DNA from: Actinocrispum wychmicini
Lineage (GTDB): Bacteria; Actinomycetota; Actinomycetes; Mycobacteriales; Pseudonocardiaceae
Assembly (NCBI RefSeq): GCF_004345645.1
Contig: NZ_SLWS01000001.1
Span: forward strand, 1,670,130-1,734,129
DNA length: 64,000 nt
Reading direction: 5' to 3'
The position numbers and the translations under genes are program-made. Shown here piece after piece: positions 7,437 to 16,134 of the stretch (positions are counted from its first letter, which is position 1; each line of letters opens with the position of its first letter). The notes beneath the pieces were generated by a model. That model searched no databases, had not been told where the DNA came from, and saw nothing but the letters and a program-made list of their open reading frames with translations.

Positions 7437-8591
7437 CTATTCGATGAAGTCCCCGAGCACCCGCGCGACCAGCTCCGGTCGCTCCAACGACATCATGTGC
7501 GGCGTCCCCGGCAGTTCCTCGAAGCGCGCGCCCGCGATCCGGCCGGCGAGCCCACGCATGGCCTCGGGCGGGCCGGCGACGTCGACCGACCCGGCCACCA
7601 CCAGCGCCGGCGCCGGGAACGACCCGAGCTTCCCCTGCACGTCGAGGGTCTTGAACACACGCCACGACGCGGCCCAGTCGGCGACGTTGCCACGGAGCAG
7701 ACGTTCACGCGCGTACTGCACACCCCACCCGTTCACTGCGAGCGCCTCGGTGGTGAACCAGCGCGGCAAGGTCGCCGGGACCTGGGCAGCCATGCCGTCC
7801 TTCTCGGCGGCGCGGGCACGGCTTTCGAACAGGTCCTCGGCTGGCTGGTCCGTTGTGCCGAGCAAGGCGAGTGACGCGATCCGTTCGGGATAGGCGACCG
7901 CTGTGGCCTGCGCGACCGCGCCGCCGAACGACAGGCCGACGACGTGCGCGCGGTCGAGCGCCAACTCGTCGAGCACCTTGACGAGATCGTCGGCAAGGTC
8001 ACCTGTCGTCCGCGCGGCCGGAGCACCCATCGCCAGGCCGTGTCCGCGCACGTCGTACGCGAAAACGCGCCTGGTGTCAGCGAGTTCGGCCATCACCGGC
8101 TCCCACATCCGCCAGTCCAAACCGATCGCGTGCACCAACACCACGGGCGGACCTTCGGCACCACGTTGGGCGACGAAGGTCTCGTGATCCGTGAGCCGCA
8201 CGCGCCGCAGTGCCGCCGGACGAGGAAACCCTTCGTCAGCAAGGACTCGGTCGATGACGGCCAGTCCGTTGAGCGCGCGCGGCACGCCCGCGTACATCGC
8301 GACGTGTTCGCACAGGGCGATCAGTTCGGCTGGGGTGACACCTTGGTTCAGCGCCGCTCGGGTGTGCAGATCCAGCTGCGGATCGGCCGCGCCGATCGTG
8401 ACGAGCATGGCGACGGTGGCGATTTCCCTGGCGGTCCGGCTGAGTTCGGCCTGCGCCATGGTCACGCCCATGCCCCTGATGATCAGGTCGTACATCTGCG
8501 GTGAGCGCAGCCGCAGTTCGGCCAGTGTGTCCTGTGGTTCGGCGCCGATCAGGCCCCGGAACTCGTGTTCTCCCCGGTCAAAGCGGTCCAT
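7437..8591 (-). CDS. Carboxymuconolactone decarboxylase-like / alpha-beta hydrolase fusion
   Basis: 384 residues with two domains. Residues about 20-125 are a carboxymuconolactone decarboxylase domain (DPQLDLHTRAALNQG, then LCEHVAMYAGVPRALNG with the conserved histidine near residue 96). Residues about 130-384 are an alpha/beta hydrolase resembling 3-oxoadipate enol-lactonase: oxyanion region VLVHAIGLDWRMWE, nucleophile GLSFGGA (Ser about 221), acid near VAGSVDVAGPP, histidine in GTPHMMSL. In known PcaL fusions the hydrolase comes first, so here the order is inverted. It sits 16 bp downstream of an FAD monooxygenase gene, suggesting joint work on an aromatic compound; no other pca genes are nearby. 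Confidence 0.83.
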   Translation of the reverse strand: MDRFDRGEHEFRGLIGAEPQDTLAELRLRSPQMYDLIIRGMGVTMAQAELSRTAREIATVAMLVTIGAADPQLDLHTRAALNQGVTPAELIALCEHVAMYAGVPRALNGLAVIDRVLADEGFPRPAALRRVRLTDHETFVAQRGAEGPPVVLVHAIGLDWRMWEPVMAELADTRRVFAYDVRGHGLAMGAPAARTTGDLADDLVKVLDELALDRAHVVGLSFGGAVAQATAVAYPERIASLALLGTTDQPAEDLFESRARAAEKDGMAAQVPATLPRWFTTEALAVNGWGVQYARERLLRGNVADWAASWRVFKTLDVQGKLGSFPAPALVVAGSVDVAGPPEAMRGLAGRIAGARFEELPGTPHMMSLERPELVARVLGDFIE

Positions 8592-8607
8592 GTCGGCTGA
8601 TCATAGG

Positions 8608-10014
8608 TCACCTGGTGAGAAGTTTCGCCATGATCGGGTCGACGTCCGTGGGTTCGGTGGACCGCCAGGCGACGTAGCCGTCCGGGCGCACGAGCATGGC
8701 GCCGGGACCGAGGTCGACCTGGTGGCTTCGGACAGGTCCGGCCGGCCACGTACCGTCGTGCAGCAGGGCGAAGTCGGGGCCGACGAGGTCCAGTGTGGAC
8801 CGTCCGTCGGGCAGCCACGCGTGCGGCACGCGAGTACCTGGAGTCCCGTCCAGGTTGAGTTCCAGCGGCCGCGCCGGGCCTGGGTGGTCGACCGCGCTGG
8901 ACACGTACTGCGTGCCGTACATCACGGCCAGGTCTTCGGCGAACGGCATCGGGTTGTGGTTCATCCACGTCTGCCAGCGACGCATCGCCTGGTCGGTCGT
9001 CATCTCCGCGACCGGTCGGCGTTCGGCCTCGTACGTGTCCAGCAGTGCCGGGCCCGCCATGCCGTTCAGCACGTACGCCAGTTTCCACGCGAGGTTGTGG
9101 GCGTCCTGGATGCCAGTGTTGGCACCGAAGGCGCCGGCGGGCGGGATGAGGTGGGCGGCGTCGCCGGCCAGGAACACCCGCCCGGCGCGGTACTTGGCGG
9201 CCACCGCGCTCGTGGTCTCCCACGGCGCCACCGACACCAGTTTGACGTCCAGGTCCGGCTGGCCGGTCGCCACCCGGATGAGCCGCGTGCAGTACTCGTC
9301 GGTGAAGTCGGCCGGCGTCCGCGATCCGGTCAGCTCGACATGGAACACCCACCGGCGCCGGTTGTCGATCGGCAGGAGGATGCCTGCGCCGTCCGGGTGG
9401 GTGGTCCAGGCCAGGATGAAATGGTCCAGGTCCAGTTCCGCCTCGAACGAGATGCCGACACTGGACATCGTCGGCGCGTCCCCGACCATGTCGATGCCGA
9501 GCCGCTCCCGGATCGAGCTCCGCGAGCCGTCGCAGGCGACCAGATAGTCGGCGCGGATCGTCGCACCGTCGACGATGGCGGTGACGCCGTCGTGATCCTG
9601 GGTGAAGCTTTGGAACTCGGTGCCGAACCTGATGTCCGCGCCCAGCTCACGCGCCGCGGCGAGCAGAATCGGCTCCAGCGCGTCCTGCGGACACGCGCAG
9701 TGCGAATCCGGGCTGACCCGCAGGATCGGCTCGTTGTCGGTGGTCTCCATGATCCGCCGCAACGGCGGCTTGTCCAGCGTCTCGTACACGACAAGGTCGT
9801 GGTTGTCCTTGAGGGCGGCGCCCGCCTCCCGGACCTCGTCCGCGAAACCCGCGCCACGGAACAACTCCATCGTGCGCGGGGTGAACCCGCGGGCCTTCGG
9901 GTGGATCGACGTGGTCGCGTGCCGCTCGACCACCGTCGTCCTGACTCCGTGCTGCCCAAGGAAAACAGCGGTGGACAGGCCGACCAGCCCGCCACCGGCG
10001 ACTAACACGTTCAT
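8608..10014 (-). CDS. FAD-dependent aromatic monooxygenase (PheA/TetX type)
   Basis: 468 residues. The FAD Rossmann motif VLVAGGGLVGLSTAVFL opens the protein, the DG motif is YLVACDGSRSSIRE, and the second FAD motif is VFLAGDAAHLIPPAGAFG followed by NTGIQDAHNLAWKLA. Enzymes of this class hydroxylate phenolic or polyketide aromatic rings using NAD(P)H and O2. The start overlaps the end of the PadR gene by 4 bp and the hydrolase-fusion gene follows, so the three form one operon. It could serve aromatic catabolism, antibiotic tailoring or drug inactivation; the sequence does not decide. Confidence 0.88.
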   Translation of the reverse strand: MNVLVAGGGLVGLSTAVFLGQHGVRTTVVERHATTSIHPKARGFTPRTMELFRGAGFADEVREAGAALKDNHDLVVYETLDKPPLRRIMETTDNEPILRVSPDSHCACPQDALEPILLAAARELGADIRFGTEFQSFTQDHDGVTAIVDGATIRADYLVACDGSRSSIRERLGIDMVGDAPTMSSVGISFEAELDLDHFILAWTTHPDGAGILLPIDNRRRWVFHVELTGSRTPADFTDEYCTRLIRVATGQPDLDVKLVSVAPWETTSAVAAKYRAGRVFLAGDAAHLIPPAGAFGANTGIQDAHNLAWKLAYVLNGMAGPALLDTYEAERRPVAEMTTDQAMRRWQTWMNHNPMPFAEDLAVMYGTQYVSSAVDHPGPARPLELNLDGTPGTRVPHAWLPDGRSTLDLVGPDFALLHDGTWPAGPVRSHQVDLGPGAMLVRPDGYVAWRSTEPTDVDPIMAKLLTR

Positions 10015-10547
10015 GGTCCGTCTCCCATGTTGTCCAGAAACCTGTCATGCCAGGCCAGTTCGGCCTCGAATCGGAACAAGGTGTGCTCGAACGTCAACGG
10101 CTCATAACCGGTGAGGTACGGCGCCGCCTGCTGCTGCAGCTCCCGCCACGCCCGCAGTCGTTCGGCGATCTCGTCGCGTCGCGCGGTCATCAACCGCCGG
10201 ACCTCGGCGGTGCTGAGCCCCTGGGTGTACTGCAACGCGAGATCCACCGGGTCCGGCGGGATCCGGACCGTCCCCAACGCCTCGTCCCGGTGCTCCGCCA
10301 GCTCCTCCCAGCCTTCGGGAGTGATGGCGTAGACCGTGCGCGGCGGCATGTTGCCTTCCTGCTCGGTCCGTACCACCTCGACGACACCGTCGGCCGCCAT
10401 CCGGTGCAACGCGCCGTACAGCGACCCGGGCTTGATGTCCGTCCACAACTCGGTCCGGTCCTGCTGAGCCGCGCGCCGGATCTGGTGCCCGTGCATCGGT
10501 CCGTCCTTGGCGAGCGCCCCGAGGATGAACAACCTGGTTCCGTTCAC
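10011..10547 (-). CDS. PadR-family transcriptional regulator
   Basis: 178 residues from GTG 10547. The winged helix FILGALAKDGPMHGHQIRR, then IKPGSLYGALHRMAADGVVE and PRTVYAITPEGWEEL is characteristic of PadR. The alpha-helical C-terminus would form the dimer. PadR proteins usually repress detoxification genes and respond to phenolics or drugs, which matches the monooxygenase downstream. An upstream TTG at 10583 also lies in frame, but the GTG is favoured because the palindromic operator would otherwise fall inside the gene. It is followed by a 4-bp overlap with the monooxygenase gene. Confidence 0.88.
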   Translation of the reverse strand: MNGTRLFILGALAKDGPMHGHQIRRAAQQDRTELWTDIKPGSLYGALHRMAADGVVEVVRTEQEGNMPPRTVYAITPEGWEELAEHRDEALGTVRIPPDPVDLALQYTQGLSTAEVRRLMTARRDEIAERLRAWRELQQQAAPYLTGYEPLTFEHTLFRFEAELAWHDRFLDNMGDGP

Positions 10548-10550
10548 ATG

Positions 10551-10606
10551 ACTACTCAAACACGAGTAGTCGGGACGAGTCAAGAGCGAGTAGTCGCGTG
10601 CGAGTA
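10551..10606. promoter_or_regulatory. PadR operator: inverted ACTACTC/GAGTAGT plus direct GAGTAG repeats
   Basis: ACTACTC (10551-10557) and GAGTAGT (10564-10570) form a perfect inverted repeat with a 6-bp spacer. A further GAGTAGT occurs at 10588-10594 and a GAGTAG at 10602-10607. The cluster lies immediately upstream of the PadR start and in the promoter gap shared with the divergent oxidoreductase gene. Confidence 0.7.
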
Positions 10607-10610
10607 GAAC

Positions 10611-10630
10611 TTGACGTCAACCATGGTTGA
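10611..10630. promoter_or_regulatory. Two overlapping perfect palindromes upstream of the oxidoreductase gene
   Basis: TTGACGTCAA (10611-10620) and TCAACCATGGTTGA (10617-10630) are each perfectly self-complementary and share four bases. They lie 36-55 bp before the GTG of the oxidoreductase gene and may be an operator separate from the PadR boxes beside them. Confidence 0.55.
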
Positions 10631-10665
10631 GGTTTGACACTGGGGGTGAGACCGAGGAGGCAGGC

Positions 10666-11601
10666 GTGCGTGTTGTGGAAGTGACGGCGTTTGGTGGGCC
10701 GGAGGTGCTGCAGGTCAGGGAGGTGCCGGACGCGACGGCCGGGCCGGGGCAGGTGGTGGTGGAGGTGGCCGCTGCCGAGTTGTTGATGATGGACACGATG
10801 ATCCGGCGTGGCCTTGGCGGCGAGTACTTCCCGGTACAGCCGCCGTACCGGCCGGGTGCCGGCGTGGCTGGGGTGGTCAGTTCGGTGGGTGCGGGCGTTG
10901 ACTCCGCGTGGATTGGGCGGCGAGTGGTCGCGGAGGTTGACGGGGGCTATGCCGAACAGGTGGTCGCGTTGGCCGACCAGGTGATTCGGGTCCCGGAGGC
11001 GTTGGGGCTCAGGGAAGCCATCGCGCTGCTGCACGATGGCGCGACCGCGTGGGGGCTGTTGGAGCTGACGCCGGTAGCGGCCGGACAGACCGCGTTGGTG
11101 CAGCCGGCTGCGGGTGGGTTGGCGACCGTTCTGGTGCAGTTGCTGGCTATGCGGGGGGTGCGGGTGGTCGGGGCGGCGAGGGGTGAACGGAAGCTCAGTC
11201 TCGTCAAGGAACTCGGGGCGGACACGGCCGTGGACTACAGCCGTCCTGAGTGGACTGACCAGGTCGGGACGGTCGACGCCGCGTTCGACGGGGTCGGCGG
11301 CGAGTTGGGCCGGCAGGCGTTCGACACGGTCCGGGCCGGCGGCCAGTTCTTCAACTACGGCAACGCCAGCACCCGTCCCGCGGACGTGCCGCGCGACCAG
11401 GGCATCCACGTGCAGGGCCTGGAGAAGCTCAAGCCATTGCACGACGGGTACCGCCAACGGGCCGAGGCGGTGTTCGCCGAAGCCGCGGCCGGGCGGATCC
11501 GGCCCGTGATCGGGTCCACGTATCCGCTGGCCGAGGCCGGCACGGCGCATCAGGCGCTGGAATCACGCGCCCTGGTGGGGAAGTGCCTACTGATTCCCTG
11601 A
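10666..11601 (+). CDS. Zinc-independent quinone oxidoreductase-like medium-chain dehydrogenase
   Basis: 311 residues from GTG 10666, which has GAGGAGG about 5 bases upstream. The fold is that of the MDR superfamily: an N-terminal GroES-like domain (PGQVVVEVAAAELLMMD, PGAGVAGVVSSVGAGV) and a nucleotide-binding domain (LVQPAAGGLATVLVQLLAMRGVRVVGAARG). The cysteine ligands of zinc alcohol dehydrogenases are absent, so a QOR/zeta-crystallin-like NADPH reductase is more likely. It is divergent from the PadR-monooxygenase operon and may be co-regulated through the shared intergenic operators. Its 3' end overlaps the convergent fdsD by 15 bp. Confidence 0.86.
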   Translation: MRVVEVTAFGGPEVLQVREVPDATAGPGQVVVEVAAAELLMMDTMIRRGLGGEYFPVQPPYRPGAGVAGVVSSVGAGVDSAWIGRRVVAEVDGGYAEQVVALADQVIRVPEALGLREAIALLHDGATAWGLLELTPVAAGQTALVQPAAGGLATVLVQLLAMRGVRVVGAARGERKLSLVKELGADTAVDYSRPEWTDQVGTVDAAFDGVGGELGRQAFDTVRAGGQFFNYGNASTRPADVPRDQGIHVQGLEKLKPLHDGYRQRAEAVFAEAAAGRIRPVIGSTYPLAEAGTAHQALESRALVGKCLLIP

Positions 11602-11802
11602 GAGCTGCTCGGCTGCCGCGATCACCAACGGGTCCAGCGCGCCTGGATCGGACGCCACCAGCCTGATCAGGTCCGTCTTCATCCTCGGATCCCAGAACAG
11701 GCGGATGTGGTTGGCGATCTCGGCAGCCGCCCGGGTGGAGTCCAGGTGGTGGAACTGGATCGCGATCTCGTTGGCGCGCCAGCCCTGTGGTGATGTGGTC
11801 AT
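11587..11802 (-). CDS. fdsD: NAD-dependent formate dehydrogenase delta subunit
   Basis: 71 residues. The segment IANHIRLFWDPRMKTDLIRLV is the recognisable core of FdsD, the small subunit needed for a functional FdsABG complex in Rhodobacter and Cupriavidus. It is the last gene of the fds operon, starting ATG one base after the fdsA stop codon, and converges with the oxidoreductase gene. Size and position both match the family. Confidence 0.88.
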   Translation of the reverse strand: MTTSPQGWRANEIAIQFHHLDSTRAAAEIANHIRLFWDPRMKTDLIRLVASDPGALDPLVIAAAEQLSGNQ

Positions 11803-11803
11803 T

Positions 11804-14614
11804 TCAGTCCAGTGCTGTGATGGGGATTGCTTCCTGGCCCGTCGAGGCCGCCCGGTGTGGTGTCCGCAGGCCCACCTGGACCGCGGTCACCTTGTACTCC
11901 GGGCAGTTCGTGGCCCAGTCGGAATTCTCCGTGGTCACCACGTTCGCACCGGTCACCGGGTGGTGGAATGTGGTGTACACCACGCCGACCGGCATCCGGT
12001 CAGAGATCACCGCGCGCAACGTGGTCTCGCCGACCCGGGACGACAACGCCACCATGTCGCCGTCGTTGATGCCGCGGACCTCCGCGTCGTGCGGGTGGAT
12101 CTCCAGCAGGTCCTCGGGGTGCCAGGCCACGTTCGCGGTCCGCCGGGTCTGCGCGCCCACGTTGTACTGCGACAGGATTCGGCCCGTGGTGAGGATCAAC
12201 GGGAACTTGCGGGTGCTGCGCTCGTCGGTCGGCACGAACGTGGTGGGCACGAAGTGCCCCTTGCCGCGCACGAACTTGTCGACGTGCATGATCGGCGTGC
12301 CCTCGGGCGCGTTGTCGTTGCACGGCCACTGGACGCTGCCGAGCTTGTCCAGCTTGGCGAACGACACACCGGAGAAGGTCGGGGTCACCGCCGCGATCTC
12401 GTCCATGATCTCGCTGGGGTGGCCGTACTTCATCGGGTAGCCCATGGCTTCGGCGATCTCGCACGCGACCTGCCACTCGTGCTTGCCGGTCTTCGGCGCC
12501 ATCACCGGCCGCACCCGGTTGATCCGGCGTTCGGCGTTGGTGAACGTGCCGTCCTTCTCCAGGAACGACGTGCCCGGCAGGAACACGTGCGCCAGCTTGG
12601 CCGTCTCGTTGATGAACAGATCCTGCACCACCAGCAGGTCCAGCGACTGCAGCGCGGCGAAGACGTGCTTGGTGTTCGGGTCCGACTGCGCGATGTCCTC
12701 GCCCTGTACGAACAACGCCTTGAACGTGCCGTCGATGGCCGCGTCGAACATGTTCGGGATCCGCAGGCCGGGCTCGGGCAGGATCGGCCGGCCCCACAAC
12801 GTCTCGAACACCTCCCGCACCGCGTCGTCGGACACGTGCCGGTAGCCGGACAGCTCGTGCGGGAACGAGCCCATGTCACACGAGCCCTGCACGTTGTTCT
12901 GACCGCGCAACGGGTTCACGCCGACGCCGTCCCGGCCGATGTTGCCGGTGGCCATGGCCAGGTTCGCCATGCCCATCACCATGGTCGAGCCCTGGCTGTG
13001 CTCGGTCACGCCCAGGCCGTAGTAGATGGCCGAGTTGCCGCCGGTCGCGTACAGCCTGGCCGCCGCGCGCAGGTCCGCCGCTGGCACACCGGTGATCGGC
13101 TCGGTCGCCTCCGGGCTGTTCTCCGGCCGCGCGATGAACTCCGCCCACTCTTCGTAGCCCTCACACCGGTCGTCCACAAAGGACTGATCGACGAGCCCCT
13201 CGGTGACGACGACGTGCGCGAAGGCGTTGACCACGGCCACGTTCGTGCCGGGCTGGAGCTTGAGGTGGTACTGCGCCTCGACGTGCGGGGACCGCACGAG
13301 GTCGATCCGGCGCGGGTCGAGCACGATCAGCTTGGCGCCCTCGCGCAGGCGCTTCTTCATCCGGGACGCGAACACCGGGTGCGCGTCGGTCGGGTTGGCG
13401 CCGATCACGACGATCACGTCGGCCGCCGCGACCGACTTGAAGTCCTGGGTGCCGGCGGACGTGCCGAACGTCTGCTTCAGCCCGTACCCGGTCGGCGAGT
13501 GGCAGACGCGGGCGCACGTGTCGACGTTGTTGTTGCCGAACGCCGCCCGGATCATCTTCTGGACGACGTAGACCTCTTCGTTGGTGGTCCGCGAGGACGT
13601 GATGCCGCCGATCGAGGCGGGGCCGTGCTTCGCCTGCACCTCAAGGAGTTTGCGCGCGGTGTACGAGATCGCGGTGGCCCAGTCGACGACCTGCCACTCG
13701 TCGTCGGCCGACTCCCGGATCATCGGCTCCAGCTTGCGGTCCGGGTGTGTGGCGTACCCGAACGCGAAGCGTCCCTTCACGCACGAGTGGCCTTCGTTGG
13801 CGTCGCCGCCCTTGTACGGCACCATCCGCACGAGTTCGTCACCGCGCAACTCCGCCTTGAACGAGCACCCGACACCGCAGTACGCGCACGTCGTCACGAC
13901 GCTGCGCGTCGGCATGCCCAGGTTCACCACGGACTTCTCCTGCAGCGTCGCCGTCGGGCACGCCTGCACGCACGCGCCGCACGACACGCACTCGGAGCTC
14001 ATGAAATCCATGCCGCCGGGGGAGACCTTGGAGTCGAACCCACGGCCTTCGATGGTCAACGCGAACGTGCCCTGCACCTCGCTGCACGCCCGCACACACC
14101 GCGAGCACACGATGCACTTCGACATCTCGAAGTCGAAGTACGGGTTGCTGTCGTCGGTCAGCAGGTCAAGGTGGTTCTCACCCTCGTAGCCGTACCGCAC
14201 CTGCCGCAGGCCGACCACGCCGGACATGTCCTGCAGCTCGCAGTCGCCGTTCGCGGAACACGTCAGGCAGTCCAACGGATGGTCCGAGATGTACAGCTCC
14301 ATCACACCTTGACGGAGTTTCTCCAGCCGTGGCGTCTGCGTCCGGACCTGCATGCCCGGCGCGACAGGCGTGGTACAGGACGCCGGCGTGCCCTTGCGCC
14401 CGTCGATCTCGACCAGGCACAGCCGGCACGACCCGAACGCCTCCAGGCTGTCGGTGGCGCAGAGCTTCGGGATGTCGATACCGCTCAACGCGGCCGCGCG
14501 CATCACGGACGTGCCTTCCGGCACGGTCACCGGGATGCCGTCGACCTCGACGGTGATCGTGGCTTCGCCAGTGACGGCCGGCGTGCCCAGGTCTGGTTCC
14601 TTCATCAGCGTCAT
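11804..14614 (-). CDS. fdsA: Molybdenum formate dehydrogenase alpha (catalytic) subunit
   Basis: 936 residues from ATG 14614 (AGGAG upstream), overlapping the end of fdsB by 4 bp. In order: a [2Fe-2S] domain (CATDSLEAFGSCRLC), a His-Cys cluster motif (HPLDCLTCSANGDC), two [4Fe-4S] clusters (CIVCSRCVRAC and CVSCGACVQACP), a fifth cluster site (CAYCGVGC), and the bis-MGD domain with molybdenum-ligand cysteine and catalytic histidine in CARVCHSPTGYGL. The ligand is cysteine, not selenocysteine. It oxidises formate to CO2 and passes electrons to FdsBG and NAD+. C-terminal MGD-binding motifs (VAWHPEDLLEIHP, VVYTTFHHP) are present, so the protein looks complete. Confidence 0.95.
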   Translation of the reverse strand: MTLMKEPDLGTPAVTGEATITVEVDGIPVTVPEGTSVMRAAALSGIDIPKLCATDSLEAFGSCRLCLVEIDGRKGTPASCTTPVAPGMQVRTQTPRLEKLRQGVMELYISDHPLDCLTCSANGDCELQDMSGVVGLRQVRYGYEGENHLDLLTDDSNPYFDFEMSKCIVCSRCVRACSEVQGTFALTIEGRGFDSKVSPGGMDFMSSECVSCGACVQACPTATLQEKSVVNLGMPTRSVVTTCAYCGVGCSFKAELRGDELVRMVPYKGGDANEGHSCVKGRFAFGYATHPDRKLEPMIRESADDEWQVVDWATAISYTARKLLEVQAKHGPASIGGITSSRTTNEEVYVVQKMIRAAFGNNNVDTCARVCHSPTGYGLKQTFGTSAGTQDFKSVAAADVIVVIGANPTDAHPVFASRMKKRLREGAKLIVLDPRRIDLVRSPHVEAQYHLKLQPGTNVAVVNAFAHVVVTEGLVDQSFVDDRCEGYEEWAEFIARPENSPEATEPITGVPAADLRAAARLYATGGNSAIYYGLGVTEHSQGSTMVMGMANLAMATGNIGRDGVGVNPLRGQNNVQGSCDMGSFPHELSGYRHVSDDAVREVFETLWGRPILPEPGLRIPNMFDAAIDGTFKALFVQGEDIAQSDPNTKHVFAALQSLDLLVVQDLFINETAKLAHVFLPGTSFLEKDGTFTNAERRINRVRPVMAPKTGKHEWQVACEIAEAMGYPMKYGHPSEIMDEIAAVTPTFSGVSFAKLDKLGSVQWPCNDNAPEGTPIMHVDKFVRGKGHFVPTTFVPTDERSTRKFPLILTTGRILSQYNVGAQTRRTANVAWHPEDLLEIHPHDAEVRGINDGDMVALSSRVGETTLRAVISDRMPVGVVYTTFHHPVTGANVVTTENSDWATNCPEYKVTAVQVGLRTPHRAASTGQEAIPITALD

Positions 14615-16134
14615 GATCTCGTCTCCTGGCTGGCGAAGTCGTCCGGGAAGTGCCGCAACGCGCTCAGCACCGGGTTGGGGGTGAGGCCGCCCATCGCGCA
14701 CAGCGATCCGTCGGTCATCAGCTCGCAGAGGTCGTTCAGCAGGGCCAGGTTGGTGTCGGTGTCCTGGCCGGCGACGATCTTGTCGATGGTCTCGACGCCA
14801 CGCACCGAGCCGACCCGGCACGGCGTGCACTTGCCGCACGACTCCTCGGCGCAGAACTCCATCGCGAACCTGGCCATCGCGGCCATGTCCACGGTGTCGT
14901 CGAAGACCACGATCCCGCCGTGTCCGAGCATCGCCTTCGCCGCGGCGAACGCCTCGTAGTCCAGCGGGATGTCGAGCCCGTCGGCCGGAAGGTAGGCGCC
15001 GAGCGGGCCGCCGACCTGCACCGCCCGCACCGGGCGGCCGGACCGGGTGCCGCCGCCGAAATCGTTGACCAACGTGCCGAGCGACATGCCGAACGCGGTC
15101 TCGAACACGCCGCCGCGCGCGATGTTGCCGGCCAGTTGGAACACCTGCGTACCGCGGGAACGGCCCATCCCGAGCGCGGCGTACGCCGCCGCGCCGTCCG
15201 CCAGGATCGCCGGCACCGACGCGAGGGTGAGCACGTTGTTCACCACGGTCGGCTTGCCGAACAGTCCGGTGATCGCCGGGATCGGCGGCTTGGCCCGCAC
15301 CATGCCGCGTTTGCCCTCCAGGCTGTCCAGCATGGAGGTCTCCTCGCCGCAGATGTACGCGCCCGCGCCCACCCGGACGTACAGGTCGAACCTGTGCCCG
15401 GAGCCGAGCACGTCGTGACCGAGCCAGCCGCGCGCGTACGCGATCTCGATCGCCTGCCGCAGGGTTCGCACCGCGTCCGGGTACTCGGACCGGACGTAGA
15501 CGTAGCCTTCGGTGGCGGCTGTCGCGTATCCCGCGATCGTCATGCCCTCGATCAGGCCGAACGGGTCGCCCTCGATCAGCATCCGGTCGGCGAACGTGCC
15601 GCTGTCGCCCTCGTCGGCGTTGCAGCACACGAACTTCAGCTGACCCGGCGTGTCCAGGACGGTCTTCCACTTGATCCCGGCCGGGAATCCGGCACCGCCC
15701 CGGCCGCGCAGCCCGGACTCGGTCACCTGGGCGACGACGTCCGCCTTGGCCATCTGGACGGCTTTCCTCAGCCCGGCCATGCCGCCGTGGGCGAGATAGT
15801 CGTCCGCGGACAGCGGATCGGTGACACCCACACGCTGGAAGCAGAGCCTGTTCTGGGCCACCAGCCAAGGGAGTTCTTCGACCAGTCCGAGGCTCTCGGC
15901 CTCGCCGCCGAGGATCGCGGGTACGTCTTGCGGGGTGACGGAGCCGTAGCCGACGCGGCCGTTGTCGGTGACCACCTCCACCAACGGCTCCAGCCACAGC
16001 ATGCCTCGGGAACCGTTACGCACCAACCTGATGTCCAGGCCATGCGCCTCGGCGTACGCCGTGACGGCAGCCGCGACCGCGTCCGCGCCCACTGAGCACG
16101 CGGCCGAATCGCGTGGGACATAGATGGTGGTCAT
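14611..16134 (-). CDS. fdsB: Formate dehydrogenase beta subunit (NADH/FMN-binding, NuoF-like)
   Basis: 507 residues from ATG 16134. A thioredoxin-like N-terminus (about 1-110) precedes a NuoF-like part with the FMN/NADH-binding segment SGLRGRGGAGFPAGIKW, then CNADEGDSGTFADR, GAYICGEETSMLDSLEG and the [4Fe-4S] motif ESCGKCTPCRVG. It takes electrons from FdsA and reduces NAD+. It overlaps fdsG and fdsA by 4 bp each (ATGA), showing tight translational coupling and fixed stoichiometry. Confidence 0.94.
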   Translation of the reverse strand: MTTIYVPRDSAACSVGADAVAAAVTAYAEAHGLDIRLVRNGSRGMLWLEPLVEVVTDNGRVGYGSVTPQDVPAILGGEAESLGLVEELPWLVAQNRLCFQRVGVTDPLSADDYLAHGGMAGLRKAVQMAKADVVAQVTESGLRGRGGAGFPAGIKWKTVLDTPGQLKFVCCNADEGDSGTFADRMLIEGDPFGLIEGMTIAGYATAATEGYVYVRSEYPDAVRTLRQAIEIAYARGWLGHDVLGSGHRFDLYVRVGAGAYICGEETSMLDSLEGKRGMVRAKPPIPAITGLFGKPTVVNNVLTLASVPAILADGAAAYAALGMGRSRGTQVFQLAGNIARGGVFETAFGMSLGTLVNDFGGGTRSGRPVRAVQVGGPLGAYLPADGLDIPLDYEAFAAAKAMLGHGGIVVFDDTVDMAAMARFAMEFCAEESCGKCTPCRVGSVRGVETIDKIVAGQDTDTNLALLNDLCELMTDGSLCAMGGLTPNPVLSALRHFPDDFASQETRS

